A DNA stretch of 64,000 nucleotides from Archangium minus (GCF_044360475.1 NZ_CP043494.1:2914001-2978000); one strand, 5' to 3'; numbered from the stretch's first letter, positions 1-8,778 are shown. Translations and numbers: made by a program. Notes: a model not told the origin generated them from the sequence alone.

Positions 1-613
1 CCTCAAGCAGTTGCTCGCCAACCGCATGATGATGGGCATCTACGTGGGCCAGTACTGCATCACCACGTTGACCTACTTCTTCCTCACCTGGTTCCCGGTG
101 TACCTGGTGCAGGAGCGGGGGATGTCCATCCTCAAGGCGGGCTTCGTCGCGTCGCTGCCGGCGGTGGCGGGGTTCATCGGCGGCGTGTTGGGCGGTGTGA
201 TCTCCGACGGCCTGGTGCGCCGCGGCCACTCGCTCACCTTCGCGCGCAAGACGCCCATCGTGATCGGGATGCTGATGTCCACGAGCATGGTGGTGTGCAA
301 CTACGTGGACTCGCAGTGGCTGGTTGTCGCGATCATGTCCCTCTCCTTCTTCGGCAAGGGCGTGGGGGCGCTGGGCTGGGCGGTGATGTCGGACACCGCG
401 CCCAAGCAGGTGGCGGGCCTGAGCGGCGGGGTCTTCAACACGTTCGGCAACCTGGCGGGCATCACCACGCCCATCGTCATCGGTTATCTCGTGAAGGAGA
501 GCGGCTCCTTCGCCGCCGCGCTCGTGTTCGTGGGCGCCAACGCCTTGCTTGCCATCGTCTGCTACCTGCTGGTCGTCGGTGAGATCCGGCGCCTGGAGCT
601 GAAGCAGGCATAG
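1..613 (+). CDS. MFS transporter, glucarate/galactarate type (3' part only)
   Basis: This is the C-terminal half of a major facilitator permease; the reading frame is already open at the left edge, so the start lies outside the window. About 200 residues are visible, with roughly six hydrophobic segments and the cytoplasmic basic loop RRGHSLTFARK between them. The pattern (FFLTWFPVYLVQERGMS near the start, then GVLGGVISDGLVRRG) is typical of the anion:cation symporter branch that takes up hexuronates and D-glucarate or galactarate. It ends 43 bases before the start of glucarate dehydratase, which supports sugar diacid uptake as its role. The substrate assignment is inferred from family resemblance and neighbours. 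Confidence 0.85.
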   Translation, partial: LKQLLANRMMMGIYVGQYCITTLTYFFLTWFPVYLVQERGMSILKAGFVASLPAVAGFIGGVLGGVISDGLVRRGHSLTFARKTPIVIGMLMSTSMVVCNYVDSQWLVVAIMSLSFFGKGVGALGWAVMSDTAPKQVAGLSGGVFNTFGNLAGITTPIVIGYLVKESGSFAAALVFVGANALLAIVCYLLVVGEIRRLELKQA

Positions 614-656
614 AGGTCCCCTGGTCGTGAGCAGTCATCCAAGAAGGGCACGCGTC

Positions 657-2012
657 ATGAAGACACAGCCGATGACAGTGGGACGCAACGAGGCGCCAAC
701 GGTGACGAAGGTGCGCGTCATTCCGGTGGCGGGGCACGACGGGATGCTCCTGAACTTGAGCGGTGCCCATGCTCCCTTCTTCACTCGCAACGTGGTGGTC
801 CTCCAGGACAGCGAGGGCCGCACGGGCGTGGGTGAGGTGCCCGGCGGGGAAGCCATCCGCCAGACGCTCGAGGAGTCCATCCCTCTCGTGGTCGGGCAGC
901 GCCTGGGCAACTATCGCAACGTCCTCAACTCGGTGCGCCAGCGCTTCGCCCACCGTGACGACGGCGGACGCGGGCTGCAGACCTTCGACCTGCGGGTGAC
1001 GATCCACGCCGTGGCGGCACTCGAGTGTGCCCTGCTCGATCTGCTGGGGCAGTTCCTCGATGTGCCCGTGGCGGCTCTGCTGGGAGATGGGCAACAGCGC
1101 GAGCGCGTCGACGTACTCGGCTATCTCTTCTACGTGGGCGACCGGAAGAAGACGGAGCTGCCCTACCGGTCCGAGCCGGACGCGAAGGATGACTGGCTGC
1201 GGTTGCGCCACGAGGAGGCGCTGACGCCGGAGGCCGTGGTGCGGCTCGCCGAGGCCGCGTTCGAGCGCTACGGCTTCCGGGACTTCAAGCTCAAGGGCGG
1301 CGTGCTGCGGGGTGAGGAGGAGATGGCCGCGGTGACAGCGCTCGCCGAGCGCTTTCCAGACGCGCGCATCACCCTGGACCCCAACGGCTGTTGGTCGCTG
1401 GAGGAGGCGGTGAGGCTCTGTCGCGGCCGTGCCGACGTGCTCGCTTATGCCGAGGACCCCTGTGGCCCGGAGAAGGGCTACTCGGGCCGCGAGGTCATGG
1501 CGGAGTTCCGCCGTCAGACGCGCATCCCAACGGCGACGAACATGATCGCCACCGACTGGCGCGAGATGGGGCACGCCATTCAGCTGGGCTCGGTGGATAT
1601 CCCGCTGGCCGACCCGCACTTCTGGACGATGCAGGGCTCGGTACGCGTCGCGCAGATGTGCAACGAGTGGGGTTTGACCTGGGGCTCGCACTCCAACAAC
1701 CACTTCGACATCTCGCTGGCGATGTTCACCCATGTGGCCGCGGCGGCGCCCGGGCGCATCACCGCCATCGACACGCATTGGATCTGGCAGGACGGCCAGC
1801 GCCTGACGCGCGAGCCGCTGCGCATCTCCGGCGGGCAGCTGACGGTCCCGAACCGCCCCGGGCTGGGCGTGGAGCTGGACCCGGACCAGCTCGAGCGTGC
1901 CCACGCCCTCTACCGCTCCCAGGCGCTGGGAGCGCGCAACGACGCGGCCGCCATGCAGTACCTGGTGCCGGGGTGGAAGTTCGACCCCAAGCGCCCATGC
2001 CTCATGCGGTGA
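657..2012 (+). CDS. gudD: Glucarate dehydratase
   Basis: This enolase-superfamily enzyme dehydrates D-glucarate (and often L-idarate) to 5-keto-4-deoxyglucarate in the cytoplasm. The protein is 451 residues, close to the roughly 446 of the E. coli enzyme. Visible active-site elements are the KxK lysines in FRDFKLKGG, the metal ligands in LDPNGCW, YAEDPCGPE and TATNMIATDW, and the signature histidine in WGSHSNNHFDISLAM. The ATG at 657 is preferred over the GTG at 627 because AAGAAGGG lies eight bases before it. It follows the transporter and precedes a porin on the same strand, so it is probably part of one uptake and catabolism operon. No downstream aldolase (garL) or tartronate semialdehyde reductase is in view. 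Confidence 0.95.
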   Translation: MKTQPMTVGRNEAPTVTKVRVIPVAGHDGMLLNLSGAHAPFFTRNVVVLQDSEGRTGVGEVPGGEAIRQTLEESIPLVVGQRLGNYRNVLNSVRQRFAHRDDGGRGLQTFDLRVTIHAVAALECALLDLLGQFLDVPVAALLGDGQQRERVDVLGYLFYVGDRKKTELPYRSEPDAKDDWLRLRHEEALTPEAVVRLAEAAFERYGFRDFKLKGGVLRGEEEMAAVTALAERFPDARITLDPNGCWSLEEAVRLCRGRADVLAYAEDPCGPEKGYSGREVMAEFRRQTRIPTATNMIATDWREMGHAIQLGSVDIPLADPHFWTMQGSVRVAQMCNEWGLTWGSHSNNHFDISLAMFTHVAAAAPGRITAIDTHWIWQDGQRLTREPLRISGGQLTVPNRPGLGVELDPDQLERAHALYRSQALGARNDAAAMQYLVPGWKFDPKRPCLMR

Positions 2013-2030
2013 GGAACCCAGGAGCAGGCC

Positions 2031-3275
2031 ATGCGGATCATGAAGCGGAGCTGGATGGCAGCGAGCTTGATGATGTGGGCCTTCGCCGCTCCGGTGCGCG
2101 CGAACGAGACTCTACCCCCGGCCAACACACCACCGGCGGCGTCGAGCGAAATCACCATGCCATCCTCGGGCGGCCTCAACGTCACCTCGAGCAATGGCCA
2201 ATTCGAGGTGACGCTCAGAGGGCGTATCCAGGTGGACGGTGGCGCGTTCCACAACGACGCGCTGGGCACCAAGAACGTGAGTGGCACGGAGTTCCGGCGC
2301 GCGCGGCTGGGCGCCGCGGGGCGGGCGTTCGGCTGGCGCTACATGGTGGAAGTGGACTTCGCTGGAGATGGGGTGGAGGCTCAGGACCTGTGGATCGCCA
2401 GGACGCTAGGGCCGGGCCAGCTCACCATCGGCCAGTTCAAACCCGCCTTCTCCGTGGAGGACCAGACGAGCGACCTGTACGTCGTCATGCAGGAGCGCAG
2501 CTTCCTCGCGAGCACCCTGGCGCCCGGTTTCCAGATTGGCGTGGGATACGCGGGCGATGTCGGGGCCTTCACCTACGGGGCGGCGCTGTACAACCTGGAT
2601 CGCAACAACGCGAGCCATGACCGGGGGTACGGAGGGTCCGGCCGGTTGACGTTCGCGCCCTGGCGCACGGAGGGGAGGGTGCTGCACGTGGGCGCGGCGG
2701 TGGCACTCGAGCACACGGACCTGATGGGCGATGGCAAGCAGCCCGGCGTCACGCTGCGGGTGCGCACGGCCGGCCACCTCGCCGATGGCTCCCGCTTCCT
2801 GCTCATGAGCCTCAATGACAACTCCCCCGTGAACAGTACCAAGGGCGTACTCGAGCTCGCTGGCGTCTACGGTCCTCTCTCCTTGCAGGCGGAGGTTGCC
2901 CAGGGGCGCTACGCGTGCCGGAGCGGGAAGGGCCGGCTCAACTCCTGGTACGTGCAGGTCAGCGGGTTCCTGACGGGCGAGAGCCGCGCCTACGACGCCG
3001 GGCGTGGCCGCTTCCAGCGCCTCACCCCGCGTGGTGGACTCGGTGCCGTGGAGCTCGCGGTCCGCTACGACGTGGCGCGTGGCCTGACAACGCTCGCGGA
3101 TGGGGTGTCGAGCGGGACAGAGGTCCGTGCCGCGACAGGCGGGGTCAACTGGTACGTCAACGAGCGTGTCCGCCTCACGTTGAATGGCATCCTGGCCACG
3201 GTTGAGGACCCTCTCAATGCCACCGCGCTGGACGACACGCGCGCCGTGACGGCGCGGGTCCAGCTGGAGTTCTAG
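2031..3275 (+). CDS. Outer-membrane porin, OprO/OprP (Porin_O_P) family
   Basis: A 414-residue outer-membrane beta-barrel of the phosphate-selective-porin-like family. The N terminus has a signal peptide ending around PVRA-NE, after which alternating hydrophobic strands run to the C-terminal phenylalanine (TARVQLEF) expected for BAM recognition. FRRARLGAAGRAF followed by YMVEVDFAGD and the GQFKPAFSVEDQTSD stretch resemble the first strands of OprP-type barrels. Starting 18 bases after gudD, it most likely carries sugar acids or other anions over the outer membrane for this operon; a phosphate role is less likely from context. A weak hairpin overlaps its stop codon (3274-3286, AGGGA/TCCCT). 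Confidence 0.8.
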   Translation: MRIMKRSWMAASLMMWAFAAPVRANETLPPANTPPAASSEITMPSSGGLNVTSSNGQFEVTLRGRIQVDGGAFHNDALGTKNVSGTEFRRARLGAAGRAFGWRYMVEVDFAGDGVEAQDLWIARTLGPGQLTIGQFKPAFSVEDQTSDLYVVMQERSFLASTLAPGFQIGVGYAGDVGAFTYGAALYNLDRNNASHDRGYGGSGRLTFAPWRTEGRVLHVGAAVALEHTDLMGDGKQPGVTLRVRTAGHLADGSRFLLMSLNDNSPVNSTKGVLELAGVYGPLSLQAEVAQGRYACRSGKGRLNSWYVQVSGFLTGESRAYDAGRGRFQRLTPRGGLGAVELAVRYDVARGLTTLADGVSSGTEVRAATGGVNWYVNERVRLTLNGILATVEDPLNATALDDTRAVTARVQLEF

Positions 3276-3314
3276 GGATCGTCCCTGCAAAAAGGGCGCA
3301 TCGATGCATGCGTG

Positions 3315-3328
3315 GTATCGGTCGATAC
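3315..3328. promoter_or_regulatory. Inverted repeat, candidate operator
   Basis: GTATCG and CGATAC are separated by two bases in the 137-base gap between the porin gene and the dehydrogenase gene; outer GTG/CAC bases extend the symmetry with one bulge. The position upstream of a catabolic gene suits a repressor site. It differs from the TTTCG elements near the DeoR gene, so the regulator is unknown. Assigned from symmetry and position only. Confidence 0.3.
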
Positions 3329-3412
3329 GCACTCTGACTTAGACGCGGTTCGTGCTTTCTCCCATAGTCGTCGGGCTTCGCTTGCCGCCTGGTCCGCGCC
3401 AGGTGGGTGGCA

Positions 3413-4876
3413 ATGGAGTCCGTGGAAAGGAATGACACGTTGAACCCATTGACCCGGGAGTTGCCCCAGCGCGTATCCGACCGGATTCGCGACATCGTCG
3501 GCGAAAGAGGCATTCTGACCGACCCGGCGGATACCGCTCCCTATCTCTCCGATTGGCGTGGCGCCTACAAGGGCAAGGCGGCCCTGGTCGTTCGGCCCGC
3601 CAGCACGGCGGAAGTCTCGGGCGTTCTGGCCCTGTGCCACCAGGAAGGCATTCCGGTGGTCACCCAGGGAGGGAATACCGGCCTGTGCGGCGGCTCGATG
3701 CCTGATGCCTCGGGGCGGCAGATCGTCCTGTCCTTGAACCGCCTCAACCGCATTCGCAACATCGACGCCGCGAACGACACCCTGGTCGCCGAGGCCGGCT
3801 GCATCCTGGCCGATGTGCAGAACGCCGCGAGGGAAGTGGGCCGCTTGTTCCCCTTGTCCATGGGCTCCGAGGGGAGTTGCACCATCGGTGGCAACCTCGC
3901 CACCAATGCCGGCGGTATCGCCGTGCTGCGCTACGGCAACATGCGCGACCTGACTCTCGGCATCGAGGTCGTGTTGCCCGACGGGCGGATCTGGGACGGC
4001 CTGCGCGGCTTGCGCAAGGACAACACCGGCTACGACTTGAAACACCTCTTCATTGGTTCAGAGGGCTCGCTCGGGGTCATTACGGCCGCCGTGCTGAAGC
4101 TTTACCCCCTGCCCACCGAAAAGGCTGTCGCCTTCGCCGCCCTCCCTTCGCCCGAGGCGGCCATCGAGCTGTTCAAGCACCTCCGCTCCCTGTGCGGCCC
4201 CCGCCTGACCGGCTTCGAGCTGATGTCGCGCATGAGCCTGGACTTCGTGCTCCGGCATATGGCGGGCTGCACCGATCCGATGGCGGAGCCCCATCCCTGG
4301 TATCTGCTCATCGAGCTGACCGACTCCTCTCCGACCGCGAATCTCCGAGAGTTGATCGAGACCGGGCTCATGGGCCCCCTGGAGGACGGCCAGGTCCTGG
4401 ATGCGGTGATTGCCGCCGATGAGGCACAGGCCGCCGCTTTGTGGAAGCTGCGCGAGGGGATCTCCGAGGCCCAGAACTTCGAAGGGCCGAGCATCAAGCA
4501 CGACATCTCCGTGCCGGTCAGTTCCATTCCCGGCTTCATCGATAAGGCCTCTGCCGCCCTGTCCAATGAGATTCCTGGCATCCGGTTGGTCTGCTACGGC
4601 CATGTTGGCGATGGCAACCTGCACTTCAACCTGTCCAAGCCGCCGGACAGCGAGAATGCGGATTTCCGAGCCCAGGCAGGTCGCATCGGCCGGGTTGTCT
4701 ATGACGTCGTCGCTCAATTCACGGGAAGCATCAGCGCCGAACACGGCCTCGGCCAATCCAAACGCCAGGACATCGTGCGTTACAAGAGCGACCTGGAGCT
4801 GGAGTTGATGCGCTCCATCAAGGGCCTGCTCGATCCCAAGGCCATCATGAATCCAGGAAAGGTCCTTCCCGACTGA
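3413..4876 (+). CDS. FAD-linked D-2-hydroxyacid dehydrogenase (GlcD/D2HGDH family)
   Basis: A cytoplasmic flavoprotein of about 487 residues that oxidises a D-2-hydroxyacid such as D-lactate, glycolate or D-2-hydroxyglutarate. The FAD-binding (PCMH/VAO) domain is visible through ALVVRPAST, VVTQGGNTGLCGGS and GSEGSCTIGGNLATNAGG. The FAD-oxidase C-terminal cap has CYGHVGDGNLHFN (substrate and metal histidines) and SAEHGLGQSKR. The ATG at 3413 follows AGGTGGG by five bases; a GTG at 3407 and a TTG at 3438 behind AAGGA are alternatives. Its position in a sugar-acid cluster fits oxidation of a D-hydroxyacid intermediate, but the true substrate cannot be read from sequence. Confidence 0.88.
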   Translation: MESVERNDTLNPLTRELPQRVSDRIRDIVGERGILTDPADTAPYLSDWRGAYKGKAALVVRPASTAEVSGVLALCHQEGIPVVTQGGNTGLCGGSMPDASGRQIVLSLNRLNRIRNIDAANDTLVAEAGCILADVQNAAREVGRLFPLSMGSEGSCTIGGNLATNAGGIAVLRYGNMRDLTLGIEVVLPDGRIWDGLRGLRKDNTGYDLKHLFIGSEGSLGVITAAVLKLYPLPTEKAVAFAALPSPEAAIELFKHLRSLCGPRLTGFELMSRMSLDFVLRHMAGCTDPMAEPHPWYLLIELTDSSPTANLRELIETGLMGPLEDGQVLDAVIAADEAQAAALWKLREGISEAQNFEGPSIKHDISVPVSSIPGFIDKASAALSNEIPGIRLVCYGHVGDGNLHFNLSKPPDSENADFRAQAGRIGRVVYDVVAQFTGSISAEHGLGQSKRQDIVRYKSDLELELMRSIKGLLDPKAIMNPGKVLPD

Positions 4877-4935
4877 ATCCCCGAGAGTGAGTGTCTCAGC
4901 TCCACCTGCTACCCGCCGCGAAAGGAAATCACCTC

Positions 4936-6174
4936 ATGAACATGCGTTCTCTGCTGTTCCTGCCGCTCCTCGCGCTCAGCGCCTGCTCCAGTGCTCGTGC
5001 ATCCGAAGGGAATGACACCGCCGCACCCACCAAGCCCCGTCGGACGATCCTCTTTCAATTTGACGGCTTGCACTACCAGGCTCCGGAGAGGCTCCAGCTC
5101 CAGAACGTCCTCGCGCTCGCGGCTGAGGGCACACGGGTCGAAGAGGCCGTGGTGATCATTCCCTGGCACCCGACCACGGGCGAATACGGACGCTATCACC
5201 TGACCTCGCTGCCCAACCCGGTCACCATGTCGGGCACGGTGATGCTCACCGAGACCCCGAAGATGATTCAGCAGAGCTTTGGGGGCCGGTTCACCGCGCA
5301 CATCGCCAACTCCAGAGCCTACCGTTCGCTGGATGCGGGCTTCACGTACTCCAAGCTCGATCCCAACCTCCGTGACGAGCACATCCTGGAAGAGGCCAAG
5401 CGCGTGCTGACCGAGGAGGATCCGGTGTTCATGCGCATCGTGTTCCAGGACACCAATGACCGAGGCGGTGCACCGGTTGCCCTCGCCAAGTCTGGAACGC
5501 CCTGGAAGAACAACCTCTACGCGGAGGGCTCGCCCTTCATCAAGGAGGCCCGTGAGGCGGATGCGCTCCTGGGCGAGTTCATCTCCTTCCTCAAGAGCAA
5601 GAACATGTGGGAGGACACGCTGTTCATCCTGCAAGCCGATGGGGCCTCGGTCTACGGCTGGCACCCCATTCAGTTCGAGGACTCCGAGCGGATTCCGCTG
5701 ATCTTCCACGGGCCGGGAATCGCTCAGGGCAAGGTGATTCCCTACGCGGAGAACATCGACGTGACGGCGACCATCGCTGACTTCATGGGCGTGGAGCACC
5801 CCAATCCGGATGGTGGCAGCGGCCGGGTGCTGCGCGAGCTGGCGCCCGATGTCGACGCCCCCGCGGTCCCCAAGCTCATCAAGCGCTTCAACGCGGGGGT
5901 CCGCGAGTACAACCGGCTGCTCGCGCACCTGGTGAAGGAGAGCCCGAAGCACCCGCGCTTCGATGTTGCGCTCATGCAGCTCTACAACTCCTACAACGGG
6001 AAGAAGTTCTTCTACGGCGTCGACCGCATCATGGAGTGGAAGCAGACGGGGTCGCTGGAGAACCTGGTGTCCAACAACGACGCCACGCTGGAGTGCATCC
6101 GCGGATTGATCGCCGAGGAAGAGACGCCCGCCGGTCAGCAGCCCCCGGTGAAGGCGCCCGAGGGCTGCTGGTAG
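4936..6174 (+). CDS. Lipoprotein of the alkaline phosphatase/sulfatase superfamily
   Basis: This secreted hydrolase-like protein of about 412 residues starts with a lipoprotein signal whose lipobox is LSAC. The ATG at 4936 is chosen because AAAGGAAA precedes it and the signal peptide starts there. The alkaline-phosphatase fold is suggested by ILFQFDGLHY (first metal aspartate), LPNPVTMSGT in the nucleophile region, and SERIPLIFHGPGI near the end. The usual Asp-His-Gly metal motif reads ADGASVYGWH, so the metal site is not canonical and no sulfatase C/S-x-P-x-R motif is seen. It may act on a phosphate or sulfate ester of the same carbohydrate source. It lies 59 bases after the dehydrogenase and converges with the DeoR gene. 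Confidence 0.65.
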   Translation: MNMRSLLFLPLLALSACSSARASEGNDTAAPTKPRRTILFQFDGLHYQAPERLQLQNVLALAAEGTRVEEAVVIIPWHPTTGEYGRYHLTSLPNPVTMSGTVMLTETPKMIQQSFGGRFTAHIANSRAYRSLDAGFTYSKLDPNLRDEHILEEAKRVLTEEDPVFMRIVFQDTNDRGGAPVALAKSGTPWKNNLYAEGSPFIKEAREADALLGEFISFLKSKNMWEDTLFILQADGASVYGWHPIQFEDSERIPLIFHGPGIAQGKVIPYAENIDVTATIADFMGVEHPNPDGGSGRVLRELAPDVDAPAVPKLIKRFNAGVREYNRLLAHLVKESPKHPRFDVALMQLYNSYNGKKFFYGVDRIMEWKQTGSLENLVSNNDATLECIRGLIAEEETPAGQQPPVKAPEGCW

Positions 6175-6177
6175 ACT

Positions 6178-6942
6178 TTAACGCGCTCCGCCCTGGAGGA
6201 TGTGAATTCCCAGCTCGACGAAGGGGCGGAGCATCTCCTCAGGGACGTCCGGTTCGGTCGCCAGATGCGTCAGCGCGGTGGCCGGACCGATGGAGAACGG
6301 CGCCGCGGTGCCGAGCTTCTCGCGAGAGGCAAGGCCGACGACGCGATCCGCGCGTTCGATCAACACCCGGCGCACCTCCACTTCCTCGTAGTAGGGGCCG
6401 CTGATGCCACTGGTGGCGTTGACACTCCAGACGCCGAGGAAGCATACGTCGGCGGTGATGCGCCGGTAGGTCTCGATGACGTTGGCTCCGACCGCCACCA
6501 TGGCCCGCCGATCGAATGTGCCTCCCACCACGACGAGCTCGATGCCGGGATACCGGGCCAAGGCCGTGGCGACGGCCGGGCTGTGGGTGATGAACGTTCC
6601 GGTATGGTCTGGCGGCAGGGCATCGACGAGGTGCAGGGCCGTTGTTCCGCCATCCAGGATGACGACCTGTCCCGGCTCCAGCAGCGTCGCGGCGGCGCGT
6701 GCCGTGGCGATCTTCCCCGACACTCCCTGCTGCTCGCGCTCCGCGTACGTGGGCGCCACGGGAGAGCGCGCCACCGCCCCTCCATGCACCCGGCGCAGAC
6801 GGCGTGCCTCTGCGAGCTCGTCCAGATCCCGGCGGATCGTATAGTCCGAGACCCCGAGCAGCGCGCTCAGCTCACCGGCGACCACACGCCCCTCGGAGCC
6901 GAGGATCTCGAGAATGCGGCGATGGCGTTCGTCCTTCAGCAT
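6178..6942 (-). CDS. DeoR-family transcriptional repressor
   Basis: A 254-residue sugar-responsive regulator. It begins MLKDERHRRILEIL, followed by the DeoR helix-turn-helix with the family signature VSDYTIRRDLDELAEARRL and HGGAV. The C-terminal half is the phosphosugar-sensor domain (ILDGGTTALHLVDAL, FITHSPAVATAL, LVVVGGTFDRR). The start at 6942 overlaps the stop codon of the upstream gene as TGATG, so the two are translationally coupled and cotranscribed. Upstream codons that extend the frame to 6978 lie inside the neighbouring gene and are not used here. It probably regulates its own operon and perhaps the convergent sugar-acid cluster; the effector is unknown. Confidence 0.9.
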   Translation of the reverse strand: MLKDERHRRILEILGSEGRVVAGELSALLGVSDYTIRRDLDELAEARRLRRVHGGAVARSPVAPTYAEREQQGVSGKIATARAAATLLEPGQVVILDGGTTALHLVDALPPDHTGTFITHSPAVATALARYPGIELVVVGGTFDRRAMVAVGANVIETYRRITADVCFLGVWSVNATSGISGPYYEEVEVRRVLIERADRVVGLASREKLGTAAPFSIGPATALTHLATEPDVPEEMLRPFVELGIHILQGGAR

Positions 6943-7970
6943 CACCGACCCTCGAGGATGCCGTGCCGCTCGGCCCACTGCAGCAGCATGATGGTCTTCG
7001 CGTCCATGATCTCTCCGGTGTCTATCTTCCGCAGGGCCTCGGAGAGCGAGAGCTCGAGGACCTGGATGTCCTCGCCTTCGGACGCAAGCCCACCGCCGTC
7101 CGAGGCGCGATCGTTCCGAGTATAGGGCGCGGCGAAGAAGTGCAGGCGCTCGGTGACCGAGCCCGGGCTCATGAAGGACTCGAAGACGGGACGCACCTCG
7201 CCGATGCGCACCCCGGTCTCCTCTTCAGCCTCCCGGCGGATGGCCACATCGGGGTGGTCGCCATCGAGCAGGCCCGCGGGCGCCTCGATGAGCATTCCGT
7301 CAGGGTGGCCGTTGACGTAGGCCGGCAGACGGAACTGGCGGGTGAGCAGCACCGTCCCCCGCGACGCGTCATAGAGCAGGACGGTGGCCCCGTTCCCCCG
7401 GTCGTAGGCCTCGCGGCTCTGCTGACTCCAGGTGCCATCCGAGCGCCGGTAGTCGAACGTCACCTTGCGCAGGACGTACCAGTTGGAGGACAGGACCTGC
7501 ACGTCAGTGATGCGCACGTCGTCGTTGCGCGAGGGCCCGGCTGACGGGTCGCGGAAGCCGCCCGGATCGCGAGTCACCGGGCGCGGCGGCGCCTCTCCCC
7601 CCACCGCGGGCAGCTCGTCGACTCCGTGGTACACCGCCTTGCCGTGGGCCCGGGCCAGGCTGACCATCTCGTCCGCCCCCGCCGAGGGCCCTCCGACGCG
7701 CAGCACGGCGTCACAGCGCGCGACGAGTCGGCGGGCGATGGGATGGAAGATCTCATTGAAGACGCTGTCTCCGACGGCCTTGCTCCCGGCTAGCTCAATG
7801 ATTGGAAGGGCCAGGGCCTCGCCCGTGATGGGCAGGTGGCCCGCTCGGAAGACGGCGAGTGCTGCCTCGTTCATCACCCGCACGTTTGCGGCGAGCTTCG
7901 CGGGCTCATCCCCCGTTCCGGACCGGTAGGGGCCCGCCACGAGGACCATCTGGGGCGCAGGAGCTGTCAT
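6942..7970 (-). CDS. DUF4406-like domain fused to NudK-type NUDIX hydrolase
   Basis: A 342-residue two-domain protein. Residues 1 to about 115 (MVLVAGPYRSGTGDEPAKL, then DAVLRVGGPSAGADEMVSLA) resemble DUF4406, a relative of nucleoside 2-deoxyribosyltransferases. From about residue 150 it closely follows E. coli NudK, a nucleotide-sugar pyrophosphatase: SSNWYVLRKVTFDY, GNGATVLLYD, RQFRLPAYVNG, FMSPGSVTERLHFF. The NUDIX core REAEEETGV is intact, but the upstream Glu of the box is His (GLLDGDHPDV). The ATG at 7970 is preferred to a GTG at 7988. Coupling to the DeoR gene suggests that a nucleotide sugar or nucleoside is part of the regulated pathway. The domain fusion is directly readable; the joint activity is inference. 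Confidence 0.8.
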   Translation of the reverse strand: MTAPAPQMVLVAGPYRSGTGDEPAKLAANVRVMNEAALAVFRAGHLPITGEALALPIIELAGSKAVGDSVFNEIFHPIARRLVARCDAVLRVGGPSAGADEMVSLARAHGKAVYHGVDELPAVGGEAPPRPVTRDPGGFRDPSAGPSRNDDVRITDVQVLSSNWYVLRKVTFDYRRSDGTWSQQSREAYDRGNGATVLLYDASRGTVLLTRQFRLPAYVNGHPDGMLIEAPAGLLDGDHPDVAIRREAEEETGVRIGEVRPVFESFMSPGSVTERLHFFAAPYTRNDRASDGGGLASEGEDIQVLELSLSEALRKIDTGEIMDAKTIMLLQWAERHGILEGR

Positions 7971-7985
7971 AGCTCGGGAAAAGTG

Positions 7986-8007
7986 CACGAAAGCCGGCGG
8001 TTTCGCA
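7986..8007. promoter_or_regulatory. CGAAA/TTTCG inverted repeat, candidate DeoR operator
   Basis: CGAAA (7988-7992) and TTTCG (8001-8005) are inverted around the palindrome GCCGGC, just upstream of the NUDIX start. A further TTCGCA lies at 8032-8037, 30 bases from the first TTCGCA, and GCAGATaCGC/GCAGATtCGC form a direct repeat nearby. TTTCG-containing repeats are common in DeoR-family operators, so autoregulation of this operon is a reasonable inference. Confidence 0.4.
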
Positions 8008-8064
8008 ACAAAAAGAGCAGATACGCGCAGATTCGCACAAGGCGGGCATGACGGTGCCGTTCGC

Positions 8065-8715
8065 CTAACGCCCGGTCAGCGCGGCACGCAGCCACAGCCA
8101 CCCCGCGCCCAGGCTGGGGGAGACCCTCAGCATCGTTCCGCGCACCTGCCGGAGCATCCCGCCCTTCAAGTCCTCCGCCATGGGCTCCAGCAGCGCCATC
8201 GCTTCAGACTTCAGCCCCTGCTGCGCCAATAGCCGCGCCAGGTCCAGTCTGGGCTCGAAGAGCGTGGGCTCCAGTGCGAGCGCCTCCTTGAGCAGGGTGA
8301 TGGCCTCGCGTCGCTCGTTCTTGTTCCGCAGCAAGATCCGGCCTCGCAGGAGCATCCGCACCGCGTCCGCCCGGTGCCCCCGCGCGAGGTACATCTGCAC
8401 CACCTGCTGCCAGAGGTTCACCTGGGTTGGGAACGTCTCTGCTGCCTGTGTGTAGACGGACAGCGCCTTGTCGGAGAAGCCCTTGTCCAGGTGGCTCTGC
8501 GCCGCGGTGCGGAAACTCCGGAGCGAAGCCTCGGGCTCGTTGACCCGAGCCAGCAGCGGCGCCAGCTTCCCGTGGACGACCGGATCCTTCGGCTCTGACT
8601 CCAGCGCCTTGCGGTAGCCAGCAATCGCCTTCTTGAGATTGCCTTTGGCACGGGCGCGATCGGCCTCAGCAATCAACTCCGAGCGCGAGGGTGGCTCTTT
8701 CTTTCCGAAGAGCAT
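8065..8715 (-). CDS. Tetratricopeptide repeat protein
   Basis: A soluble helical protein of 216 residues made of TPR units. Recognisable repeats include KGNLKKAIAGYRKALESEPKD, PEASLRSFRTAAQSHLDKG, DKALSVYTQAAETFP and RREAITLLKEALALEPT. TPR arrays are protein-binding scaffolds and carry no activity of their own. The start MLFGKKEP at 8715 is preferred on protein character to the one four codons upstream; neither has a clear ribosome-binding site. It stands between the NUDIX gene and the beta-helix gene without obvious operon partners, so the client is unknown. Confidence 0.8.
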   Translation of the reverse strand: MLFGKKEPPSRSELIAEADRARAKGNLKKAIAGYRKALESEPKDPVVHGKLAPLLARVNEPEASLRSFRTAAQSHLDKGFSDKALSVYTQAAETFPTQVNLWQQVVQMYLARGHRADAVRMLLRGRILLRNKNERREAITLLKEALALEPTLFEPRLDLARLLAQQGLKSEAMALLEPMAEDLKGGMLRQVRGTMLRVSPSLGAGWLWLRAALTGR

Positions 8716-8778
8716 GGTGCAACCCATGGTACCGCAGCCCAGGGTCGCTTGTGTGCGTTGCCACGCGAGCGGAAATTC

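Noticed and set aside
477..1904. Minus-strand frame opposite gudD
   Set aside because: gudD on the plus strand has all active-site motifs; the opposite frame has no protein-like character.
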